In this document: one piece after another, positions 11,216 to 21,702 of the stretch
How the letters are laid out: each line of letters starts with the position of its first letter
How positions within the stretch are numbered: the first letter of the stretch is position 1
Translations under genes and position numbers: made by a program
Notes under the pieces: model-generated
What the model saw: the letters and a program-made list of their open reading frames with translations, nothing else
What the model was told of the DNA's origin: nothing
The model's database searches: none
From: Takakia lepidozioides
Taxonomy: Eukaryota; Streptophyta; Takakiopsida; Takakiales; Takakiaceae
Length of the DNA stretch: 64,000 nt
Direction: 5' to 3'
Assembly (NCBI GenBank): GCA_030704615.1
Contig: CM060733.1
Location: 40,424,001-40,488,000 of the forward strand

Positions 11216-12430
11216 AAAAGTTAAAAAGAGAGAGGGAGAGGGAAGATACTATGTCTTGTCGGGACATGGACAAGACCAAACAAGGTCTTTGTCAAATTAA
11301 CGACAAATCAGCCTCATAACAAGGCATTATCAATCATCCTTCATTCAAAAACCAGTCTTAAAAAGACATACATCTGATTTCAAAGTAAATGAAATGAATG
11401 GGTGGGGGGGTGGGATTACATAAAGAAACCCCCCTATATAAATCAGCTTTATATTCAGCAAAACAGGGACCCAAACAAGTGTTACATGTTTGGGTATGTT
11501 TTATATGGAATATTTACAACTGTGCATAGCAAGAATAAGTGTTCAGCTTGCCAAAATTGCCACCCTTGATTACATTGAAAGCTTGGAAAAGAAGTTCCAA
11601 CTTTGTTTTGTTTAACACCTTCACCATATCAGAGCTGCAGACATTTTCTAAGCAAATTACACACTAGGGTATAACCAGATACCTTGTTTTTTGTCCCATG
11701 ACCTGGTTTAGGTCTGGGGCTAGTGTATAAATGCATTAACAAGGTGTTGAATAGCAAGCAACTATTCAGATTGCTACAATTACCACCAATGTCTACATTG
11801 CACCCTGGAAAAAGAATTCCAACACAAACACCATATCAAAACTGCAGATATTTTTCTAATCAGTTTACCATCATAGAGTAGTATCACAGGGTCTGAATTG
11901 TTCATTCCAACAGGCTAGTAAGCTGCCATGGCATATTTATCCTAAGGCAACATGAACACAGGGCCTGAATCAACTTCTTAACAGCCATCAAGTGCTTACC
12001 ACCATGGACATTGTCCATTAAAAAAGCCAAGCATCCAGGGGCTTGTAACCAAAGACATTATCTGGTCAAAGAAGAGCCACCCTATAATTTTGCCTGGCAC
12101 CAAATGTCCTAAAACAGCCTACTCGTAACAGAATGGCGGGGCCCTCCTGCTCACACTCCCTCCCTTTGTGTCCACCACCTGCCACAGCAGCAGAAGAGAG
12201 ATCAGCCCCCTCTTGTGCGATAAACTGAGAAGAAAAGAAACAAACAACACATTAAATCAATCAACCTAAGAGGGAAAGAGAATGGAGATGGAGATGAAAT
12301 GAGAGCGAGAGAGAAATCAAACAAATAAAGTAGGAGATGGAGACACGGAACACGAACCTTACCTGGACTGGAGTAGCGAGCAAGATGTATGCGAGAGAGA
12401 GCGAGCTGGATGAGTTGTAGAGACACTTAG
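11216..12430. other. Unassigned interior of the hAT element
   Basis: No gene and no transposon terminus recognised. A TIR matching the CACTA-2 end was looked for here and not found. Confidence 0.4.
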
Positions 12431-12433
12431 GGC

Positions 12434-12648
12434 TACAGCCCACGGATGGAACCGGAACCGGAGCCGCTTTAGAGTCCCCAAACCCCGGTTCCCACACATG
12501 TGCTGGAACCGCCGGTTCCGGTTCCCACACAATCCCCAATTTCCGGTTCCGGTTCCGGTTCTGCACAGGCGGGTCCGGTTCCGGTCCGGTTCCACATAAC
12601 CGGAACCGGCAATTACCCGAGGCCTAGGCGGGTAACCGCCCAACACTG
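12434..12648. repeat. hAT right subterminal GGTTCC repeats and terminal inverted repeat
   Basis: Many GGTTCCGG and CCGGAACC units lie at 12440-12610, followed by the inverted copy of the left terminus at 12634-12648 and the 8 bp duplication GTCCAAAC at 12649-12656. Confidence 0.85.
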
Positions 12649-12656
12649 GTCCAAAC

Positions 12657-14811
12657 CCCTACATTATATATAACCGCCCTTTAAACAAAGATGCCTTACC
12701 CAGATCCTTCAATATGCCCAAAATGTCATACCAGCCCAACAATGGTAGAAACCTAAAGAATTTTCGGCAGCTCACCTACTCACCACCTTTCATTCCTTCA
12801 TTCCTGCCTTATATATCTGGGCGATGTCCAAGCATGACCTTGATATGCATGACCCATCTACTTAGAACAAGACCCACTTACGCTAGGTTCTTTCTTCTTC
12901 AACAAGGTGAACATGCACTTCACAAGTAATGCCCACATCTGTGATACCTGTGAAATTCCAACTAGTGAAGTTGCAAGATTAAAACTTGGACGGGTGTTGA
13001 GTGTACTCTATCATCGTCCATCTACTGTTTGTCCTCATCTCGCATAAGCCCCATGTGAACTTCTGTCTTCCTCAATAACATTCCATATTATCGTTGTTGA
13101 ATCTTGACCATTTGGATCGATGGGTCAAGCATATATCAAACAGATTTGGGCAAATGCCCTCGGGTATAACATGGAAGATCTTTTGGTTGATCATGCAGAA
13201 ACAACTTCAGGAGAGTTGGGAGTCTTGCAGGGGTATAGGCAAAACAAACTCATATTCAAAAGATAGTAGTCCTTTCCAAATAAAACTGAGCACTACCAGT
13301 CCCAACCAAAACGTGGCAGATTACAGCTAATTTTGGAGGACACTGCAATACTGAGCCTGCCGTTTTGCCACATCCATCCACGTCGTTTGGTCGAAAGATC
13401 AATTCCGGAAACCTATTAGAACCAAGTAGAAGATTTAGTATAACGAGGAAGAATAAATCCCAAGAAGGGAAGAGGAGGAAGAAATCCCAAGAGTCGAGGC
13501 AGAATATCAACCTGATTGGACATATCACGTAGATCAGGAAAAACTTAAGGCGCATGTATAGGTTCTCTGGTATGTTGTGATCACAACGCAAAGAGCCAAT
13601 CAGCACTGTAGCTCGTATCAGGCACAAAACCCTAGAGCACGCAACCTCCACAATATACAATTAAATGCAAACTCCCTCCTAAGTACCTCGACATGTATGC
13701 CACAGGTGACTTCAGAGAAACAGGAAACATGCTAAAAGAAAACCAAGTGCAGATGGGCCAAATACTTATGGATGCAACAATCTTGCACAATGGAGGCGCT
13801 GCATTATATCACTCAGGAAATTCTAATGCTTATCCTTAGAAAAGACACAAGAATCAGCCGGCAAGTATGGGAGTTGACGTGCTGTACCACCAGTCAGAAG
13901 GTGAAGATCTCAAGCTCCGATGGCAGAGGGAAATCAACACAAAAAACAGTGCCAGGACAAATCAAGCTTGCAGCTATCCAACCCTCAAAGTAGGAACCAC
14001 AAGCTGAAGCAATAATGAACCTCCTAGGACCCCAAGTTGTAAACATGGTGAAATCCCAGCAACCAAATAACTTCTGTGCTCTTATACCCCAAATGCAAAA
14101 GCCCTAATTAACCACAGCTGACAAGCAACATTAAAGATGAAAAAACAACAACAGGGATGAAATAGATGGGAGAAGATGATACCTGACTGCAGCTGAGCCT
14201 AAGGCTGAGCAGTACAAAACCAACAAATCCAACATGTGGTTGTTAGAGAAGCACATACAGATCCGGATCATAGCTTGAAAAAAAGTTGGAAATTTTCTGG
14301 AGCTAGTTATTGATTTCATATCAGATTTACTTGCTTGTATCTATGATTAGAGTGTTGTAGTCAAGAAAAAATGTGGCGGAGTGTATAAATGTGAACTTAT
14401 CGGGATCCAACAATACATTTATGATAGATACTGAGAAAAAGAAAATTCGACAGCAGACCTTAGATTATCATAAACATGCATAAGGGGACCAAAAGAGAAA
14501 AGGAATGTTGAACATTGAATATTTGAATTCGGAGTTTTACTACCATGTTGGCGCAGTGCAGGGCTGGAATCAATGCATACGGTCCGAAGGAGACTGTACT
14601 TAGAAAAGCCTACAGAAAAAACAATAGCAGCTGGTCCTTTGCAAGGCAAGATTAGAGCATTGGGTAGACACCAGGTTACCCATTTTGTTTACAGTGTACG
14701 TTGACATATATCGGAAAAGACACCACGATCCTGTTCAATCGGAGAATCAACAGGAAGAGAAATATAATGAGATGGGAAGATGGGCTTCAAAGATGGATAC
14801 CATGACTGACC
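12657..14811. other. No recognisable gene
   Basis: Only scattered short ORFs with no family signature on either strand. This is the sequence the hAT element landed beside. Confidence 0.4.
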
Positions 14812-15234
14812 TTATGCTCCCGAAAATTCGTTCTCGCTAGCAGGAGGTGCTCCTAGGATTACATCTTCCGGAGAAAGTCTTCCTCGTTCCAGAGATCTTG
14901 CCGGATCAGTTGCTCTTCCTTCTTCTGAAGGATCTCTTTCTCGTCCCGAAGGTCCTGTCTGTCGAATCGCTCTTCCTTCCAAGTGTCTTTCTCTCTTCGG
15001 GATCTTTGTCGTTGCAGACTCGCTCGTCTGCAACTCGCTCGTCCTTCCGATTCTCTTGCTCTCTTCACTATCGGAAGTTTTTTCCATCTCTCGGATCTCC
15101 GCTTTCACGCTTCTGATCTCCTCTTTCACTTTCCTGTACTCCTCTAGCACTCTTATGCGCTCAGCGACTAATGCTTCAAGACTATCTTTCGCATCTCTAA
15201 TTTCACGGTCCACAGCCTCCATATCAGTGTTCAT
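14812..15234 (-). CDS. Small coiled-coil protein of unknown function (about 140 aa)
   Basis: An ATG at 15234 on the minus strand opens an uninterrupted frame to a TAA at 14812-14814. The frame is also open upstream, with a hydrophobic stretch, but without an ATG. Residues 1-50 form a clear heptad pattern (MEAVDREIRDAKDSLEALVA, EEYRKVKEEIRSVKAEIREM), predicting a parallel coiled coil. The rest is highly charged and contains an imperfect 18-residue repeat (GRERDPSEEGRATDPARSLE region). A TATATATG box lies about 110 bp upstream of the ATG. No family was recognised. It could be a small resident gene, a retrocopy or a fragment of a larger gene. Confidence 0.45.
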   Translation of the reverse strand: MNTDMEAVDREIRDAKDSLEALVAERIRVLEEYRKVKEEIRSVKAEIREMEKTSDSEESKRIGRTSELQTSESATTKIPKRERHLEGRAIRQTGPSGRERDPSEEGRATDPARSLERGRLSPEDVILGAPPASENEFSGA

Positions 15235-15342
15235 CTTAGAGCACAGAATCCAAAAGAACTGAGGAGTCAACCTTAAGATTAAGAAGAAGAGTCTCACGAC
15301 AATCACAGCTGCACACAAGTTAATGCAGGTTCGTGAACAAGA

Positions 15343-15352
15343 GCATATATAG
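15343..15352 (-). promoter_or_regulatory. TATA-like box upstream of the coiled-coil ORF
   Basis: On the minus strand TATATATG is centred near 15347, about 110 bp before the ATG at 15234. Transcription would start near 15315, leaving an 80 nt leader. Position and sequence are plausible, but a chance match is possible. Confidence 0.35.
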
Positions 15353-18300
15353 ATGAATCCATCTAGATGAAATCTTTGAGTGCAAGCACAGAATGCTTAT
15401 TGCATTGATGCACTGTACTCAATGTGTAAGCTGAGTTCATCGCTACACTCCATCGATATTATTGATCTGGTGCGTATATGTACCAGCCTACGGCCAGGGT
15501 CCCTCTCAGAATTAATGTGCAGTGCTCAAGTTGGCTTGCTCTGGACAAGGGTCACAACCCGCAGTAGGAAACGTGGTCCTCGTGCCTCTTTAGCGAAAGG
15601 TTCCCAGTAAGTTGAAATTATTTGTGTGGTAAATGTGTGTATAGATCTGGATACATGTGTTGGTCTATTTGAACTATAGCTGTACTTCATGTTCGTGTGC
15701 TAGCTCTTAAGAACTATACATCTAGATATTGTATTCTGCTGCTGTGGAATTTAAGGTTGGGTGCAGAATGCCAACCTCCACCCGGCTGAGGACCTGTTTC
15801 AGAAGAATAGGCTCGACGTTGTGATCATGCCGGTTAATTTCCTTGTCGGACCTGAAGTAGAAAGTCTCTCAAACGAGCAGGCTTCATCTCAGACAGGGAT
15901 CAGGATTAAAGAGCTAGATTATATGGAGTGAATTTTTCTGTATGTGGTTACTTGATTAGATGATCTTGCTGCCCGAGAAAAGGATATCAATCAGATAAAA
16001 TATTGGACAACCGCTTGAGCAGAGATTCTTTCGTGACCAAGTAACCCATCAGCTTTGAGTAATTCGGGAGTATGACCAAAAAGAAGATGTCCTTCCGTAT
16101 GTAAAGATGGTCATGTCAGCTACCAGTGTGATCAAGTCGCAGCAAGATGTATAAGTTTTGCAAAGAGTGTTAAAGGAGTGTTGAAGGAAAAACTCCTGGA
16201 CCGCAGAGCTCTGACTTGCGTACAGTCCCTTGACAGCTTTGTGAGGTCAATTAGCATATAATGTGGCTGATTCTACATACTAGTCCAGCCACATCCCAAT
16301 CTAGCATGTAGACCTTGTGGGGGTTGCACAACTTGAAGCTGGTGAAGTATGAAAGTACTTAACATGATGCTGAGATCACCTAACTTCTAGGAGAGGAATT
16401 ATTTAGAGCCTGCTCAGGGAGCTTCCTGAACATGGACTAGCTGGTAAGGAAGCGTATCTTCAGTATTAAACTACTTCTAAATTCTACACCTAGTTTACGA
16501 TTCTCGAGTCAAATGCACATTATATGTTAAACCCATGATGCTCGATCTGCGTTATCAATCCTACAAGTTGTGCCCCCATGAGGAATATTGCAAACTACTG
16601 TGGGCATGGAAAGTGTTGATCAAACTTAGTTCCCATAGTACTCCAGCCATCGATATATAGACTTAATTTATTCATCAAGTGTTGTTGCTCGCAGCTTCTG
16701 AATGTGCTCCCAGTACTTAGTCTTTAGAAGATCTTTAATAAAAGAATGGATTTAGACTTATTACAATAATGGTGATGAGCAAAGAGTAATCATGATTAAC
16801 TAGCAGTTGACGACTATCAGTGATCGACACTACAGGTGAGTTACCAAATTAGCGTTGTTAGCACGTCATCCATGAGAGGACCGAGAGGCTTCTCTAGATC
16901 TAGGTGCGGATCCACAGACTTAGTCTCGTGGATTTGGGGCCTCCAGGCTCTTCCCTCCGCATTAATCTCGTCTCTCCCTAATTTGAGGGACAAGTGTCTG
17001 CCGCCACTTGAGGGATGTATCTAGGTTATATTAGTGGGCCATAGACTTATAATTTTGGACTGTCGTCCGATTGATTCCGTGGTCTAAGGGGATTCTGGAT
17101 ACCAAATAAGCATTGTTCCTGCATACATCTGCATGGACGGATATTGGAGGCTACGGTTGTGACCAGGCCACCGACCTTCTGACCGCCAGCGAGATGAGAT
17201 TAGACTAACAATAAATATGTATGTACATATTTTAGATTATATTCATGAGCTTAGTTGTCTGTGTAGCTCAATCGTGGTGTGAGCTTCCTGGCTCGAGCCT
17301 GGAATGGTAAATTAAATGGGTTCATGCAATAGTAGACAATATTGTGCACTATTTGCAGCACGAGCTGCACTGTAAGTCTACGTTGTGCAGCTTTTCATAT
17401 ATGTCGGTTCAAAGTAGGCTAGTCAACTCCGCACCCATGGCTACTTCTTATACCCTACATGTCTCGTAAGCTCAAACGAGCAATTTTTAGACTTTCCATC
17501 CAGTGTGCTTCCAGGGTGTATGATCCTTATCTGTGCTGGAACCCACGACCCTCTGACCTGGGATCTTCAGAATTTTTATTCCCAGTTCAGAGAATTAGTA
17601 CTGGTACAAATCTGTCCCCATCCATAGTTAACCTGAGTGCTGTGGAGATAAAGGGAAAATTTAAATGAAAACGCGAGATTGAATGATGCTAGAGTGGACA
17701 AATTGTCCTAAATGATAATTAATGGACTCCCCAATTTGAATTAGGAGGTACTCTTCTGTACACTGATCACTCCTAATCTCATTAAGGACTTTGTAAGTAC
17801 ATATATCACATGGTAATCATCTACTCCTGCAGGGATAGCCTGCTTGCTCAAGTGTGAGCGCCTTAGGAACAGGCAACATTAACTCCTGCGTTCGCTGCAA
17901 GAGAGTCGAAAATATATTGTGGATGGCTTCATGCAGGATGGCGTGAGTGGCCAGTGGCGCCGATATCATGCATAACATCTGCGAGCTTTCAATGGTTAAC
18001 CCGAGTTAGTTCCAAGGACATTTGCTAAATTGCTATCAGTCCTCAAGATCCTGCCACAAAAGAGTAGCTAGTGCTTGTGTAATTTCTTTCAACACTAAGT
18101 TACAAATGATTTTGTTACCTACATTATTGCTTACTGCACAGTGAGTGACCACAACGATCAGAAATTTTAATGACCAGGTTTGAAGGGCGGGCCCAATACC
18201 TCGACATTTCATGTTGCAGGGCACTGTTGACAAGTGCCCAAGTTATTTCAAGGGAAAATAGCGCCTTATCAAAGGGCCGGAAGGGTGTCAATTGATGGTG

Positions 18301-20098
18301 ATGGCTTACAGTAGCAATGCAATCAAATGATCTGGACTGCAATGAGTATCGTATGCAGATAAAAGCTCATGGCTATTGTGAACCAAAATGAACTGGTTGG
18401 ATTGACGTCCTGCACGAAGTCTACGTATTGTAGCAAGTTGTAGCTGGTAGGTACTGCATGATATGTTGTATAACATATTTGATGCTTTAAGAATGTTTAA
18501 GCTGCTTCTGCAGAAGTACTCAAGTATATCTATGTACACTTACAATGTAAACTCTTCGAAAGACTAGAGGTTCGGCTGTCTAAGTGGTTGTACCGCCAAC
18601 CAGGCGAGCAACCAGGAAAAATCCAAAACACCTTACCGCCCCTTGGAAGAGCTTCATCTTGTGTAGCTACACGAAAAACTCCACCGAACCTTGCAGTACT
18701 AGTGCCAACTTGAGTGACGCAATCGAGAGATTCAATGTCTGCTCTAGCAGAGCAAAACCGATCAATCGATGGTAGTGCTTGAAGGAGGCTTGAAGGTCAA
18801 TAACAGAAATGGTCGGTTCCTGCAAGACTCGAGGATGTTATCACTGAAAATCTCGATAAACTCCATGGATCCATATCGGGTCGGTATCATGACCAGGTTC
18901 AGTGAGTCCCCATAAAAAGAGCCTTGACGCGTGTGAGTGGATCCGATCATCTACAAATCTGGCCAGCGTTGCAACTTGCTCTTGCAGAGCGACGACGTCT
19001 TCGTCGACCCCAGCGTCCAGTCTGGTCTTGGTCCAGCCCTGACTACAGTGAAGTGAGACTGAAATTGTACAGATGCCAGGCATCCTGCAAGACCTGCTTC
19101 GCTTTTGCTTTTCAGCATCCTGGAAGCACCAGTTGTCCACATGTTCTAGGCACTAGGAGTCTTCTCATCGCCTCTGTGCAGCACGCCAACTTGCACCGTG
19201 AAGCTTCCTGGTTTTACCACGGGTTATCAATCCATGGTTGTAGACACAACCCCCTACAACCCCCAAAATCCCAACGGGCGTGGTGCTTTGAGACTGGGAC
19301 AATTTTGTGGTTGACAATCCCAAATTTACACAGTTTTGCCGCCTGACCTCTCCCGCCTTCGACAGTAAATAGGGCGACGCTGGACAACATTCAAAGGGGC
19401 GCTCCTTCAAGGGCTGTATGACATCCAACCATCCCATCTCCACATGTTCCGCATGTTTTCAATAACCGATTAACATGACATCAACACATGGAGAGCTCGT
19501 TAAATCGTGCAAAATACATCAATGACATTTTCAACGCTGTTTGCACCATTAAGCACTTGGAAGGTGGATTGCCTTTCCCTCTCTTCCCCTACCGCAGAGC
19601 TTGTCACGGTCAAAGAGAGAGTTTAGGGCAGGCGCCTGCAAACACAAAGTTTAGGAGGTAGCCAGGTGCAGCTGAATTCATATTTTTAAATCTAATCTTG
19701 ACATGCATATAATGTACTCATATGACATACAAATATTTAGTACATATGGGATACTGTAATACGTTAATAAGTGAATCTTACCCACAATTCCGTTGAACTT
19801 TCATACATTTTGCAGTTCAATTGAACTTTGTAAAGTTATAACTTGAGTTTAAAGGTCTTTTTGGTAATTGAATTGCGAGCTGATCAAGGGATCTGCAAAG
19901 TGCAAATGGCAATTCGATTGGATTTTACATTTTTGGTATGTGACGCAAAAGTTACGACGGTGCGTCCGACTAGTCCGACCCAGGGCGTTAAGGGTTAAGT
20001 GCATAGGATACCTGCCAGCGAGTGTGGAAGACGGAGTACACGTATACAATGTCACAATGTCTCGAGATCAGCCTGCGAGAGGTGATGTTAGGAAGGAC
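15353..20098. other. Long stretch with no recognisable gene
   Basis: Both strands show only short ORFs without family signatures. Two tRNA-like box pairs (near 17263-17310 and 18570-18625) are too degenerate to call. No LTR, TIR or CACTA end was found. It may be intergenic DNA with strongly decayed repeats. Confidence 0.4.
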
Positions 20099-20107
20099 TA
20101 TATAAGG
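20099..20107 (+). promoter_or_regulatory. Strong TATA box, candidate promoter
   Basis: TATATAAGG at 20099-20107 is a near-consensus plant TATA box. A CACGTG core (G-box) occurs about 110 bp downstream near 20215. The next recognisable plus-strand coding sequence is the SMF bHLH pseudogene. The complete copia element at 21189-26510 now separates the two, so this may once have been its promoter. No upstream exons were identified to prove the link. Confidence 0.3.
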
Positions 20108-21183
20108 ACCAGGTGTGCATACGTTCCACAGTTGTCTTGAAAGCTACGTAAGTGGCTTTTACAGAGTACGTACGTACCGGGTGTTAACTCTTCGAGCGAA
20201 AAATTTCAAATGTCACGTGCTCGTACATGAAATTATGCAACTTGGCCTGCAATTCGAATGAGCACAGTTTGCTTTTGTACGATGACGTGATGTAGAATTA
20301 TGATCTGGAATTTAATGTGATTCAATTAGTAATAATTTCAGACGTGGATTGAGATTTGAGATATGTTTGAAGACTTCGGACCTGGAGTAGAGACTCATGC
20401 GGCTGTGCAAAATAGGCTGTAAATCCATTGCTTGGTTTATTAACTCAGCCCCTGGCAATTCCATCAAATGTTGTGAATAATTTGAACTAGGCTCCCTCAT
20501 TTCTCGTAGACACATGGGGATTCCTGATGTATAGCACTGGTCGACAGGTAGAATTTGATCCCCAGCATCTACCTAGCTAATTGCAATAGGCTTTAGCTAG
20601 ACTCAGGACCTGGGTATATGTACAGGCAGAGCTAGGATTATAATACTCATTAGAACTTTTCGGTTAGATCTATCTACATTGATTAGATTTTGTGTACACC
20701 ACCATCATCACGTTTAAGAAGTTTTCCATTGAAACTGCAATTTTGATATTATACAGGATCTAGTGCTCAAGAATTTATAGTACTGCTTCTGGTTCCAGCT
20801 AGATTCTCACTAGCTAGATATATACTGGTGCACCTGTACTCAATAGTGGATTGAGAGTGGATTCACCTTTACTAGACTTCATCCAGCTTTACGAGCCCTC
20901 TCCGTCTCTCTGACTGAAGCGGATTTTGCAAGCCCCCCTCTCTCTAGTCGTTTATTTTATCGATCCCATCGGCCACTATAAACAGCTTTATCGAACAGTA
21001 CTGTCGTGAACGATTTTCTGGAATTCTGTGAAGCGTCCCATTGAACTGATCCGGGTCTGGCAACCAAAGATGTTCGACTGGACCTGTAGATCACCATGTT
21101 ATAAGAACTGAATGATCCAGACAATTTGGCCCAAGTTGGAAGGCGGTACGCACTAGCACCCTTAATTTGAGCCATTCTGGCTA
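20108..21183. other. No recognisable gene
   Basis: Only short ORFs. If the TATA box at 20099 served the SMF gene, its 5' exon would be expected here, but none could be identified. Confidence 0.35.
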
Positions 21184-21188
21184 AGTTC

Positions 21189-21600
21189 TGTTGAAAAACT
21201 CAAAGCACACAATACTATCTAGAACAACAATTCAAAGATTCAGGCAATCAAAACACACGATGGTATCAGAGCACTTTACACTACTGCAATTCCACCATAA
21301 GGCATCAACATACAAAGAAGTTTTCAGCAAATCAAAGACTCTCTCTAGTAAGCCTAAATACTATTCATAGTAACGATTGCTCGGCGCCGGCGGGAGTCTA
21401 GTAATTCAAAATAATGCTGTCACTATCCATCCGTAAATAGTACACAGTAGCAACACCTTGGCCAACTGCATGTCTCCGTTAAATCCTAGTGTAACCTAAC
21501 TGGCCTCTGACTTAGATATTCCGTCATGGAATAAATCAGTGTAACTCGTAACTCTTGATGTAACATGGTCACACTGCGATTTCAACCAGAAAAAACAACA
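21189..21600 (-). repeat. Copia-1 3' LTR (412 bp)
   Basis: Matches 26091-26510 over its whole length except for about eight substitutions and the absence of 8 bp (around 'cttgatg|taacatgg'). It starts TGTTG and ends CAACA in plus orientation, next to target duplication AGTTC. Confidence 0.97.
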
Positions 21601-21673
21601 CTCCCACTCACTGGTTATTCCATGGCAAAAAAAAAATTCCTACGTAAACAAAATGAATAGCCAATGTGTGCAC

Positions 21674-21695
21674 AAAAAAAAAAAAAAAAAAAAAA
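21674..21695. repeat. Poly-A run inside copia-1
   Basis: A run of 22 A residues (poly-T on the coding strand) lies between the end of pol and the purine tract. It is a simple-sequence expansion inside the element. Confidence 0.8.
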
Positions 21696-21702
21696 CTCAC
21701 AC

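Larger units (their letters stand above)
4712..12648. mobile_element. Large non-autonomous hAT transposon with cargo (7.9 kb)
   Basis: The ends are an inverted pair CAGTGTTGGGCGGTT (15 bp) at 4712-4726 and 12634-12648, flanked by an exact 8 bp duplication GTCCAAAC. Both ends carry dense GGTTCCGG-type subterminal repeats. No hAT transposase is visible inside. From left to right the interior holds fragments of a PPR gene (minus strand), one terminus and the TNPA-like gene of a CACTA element (minus strand), a 5'-truncated LINE (minus strand) and about 1.2 kb of unassigned sequence. The element therefore needs a transposase in trans. Intact ends and exact duplication suggest that it moved as one unit after acquiring at least part of the cargo. 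Confidence 0.9.

Noticed and set aside
13256-13660. 134-codon minus-strand ORF
   Set aside because: It lacks an ATG context, family motif or conserved pattern; probably chance.
17263-17310. tRNA-like boxes (tagctcaatcgtgg, ggctcgagcct)
   Set aside because: The spacing between box A and box B is only about 12 nt, too short for a tRNA or SINE head, and no fold or tail is visible.
18570-18625. Sequence resembling a tRNA D-arm (ggctgtctaagtggttg)
   Set aside because: No box B at the right distance and no cloverleaf.
18924-19346. 140-codon plus-strand ORF and a 99-codon antisense ORF
   Set aside because: No family signature, no promoter, and overlapping frames on both strands without clear coding bias.
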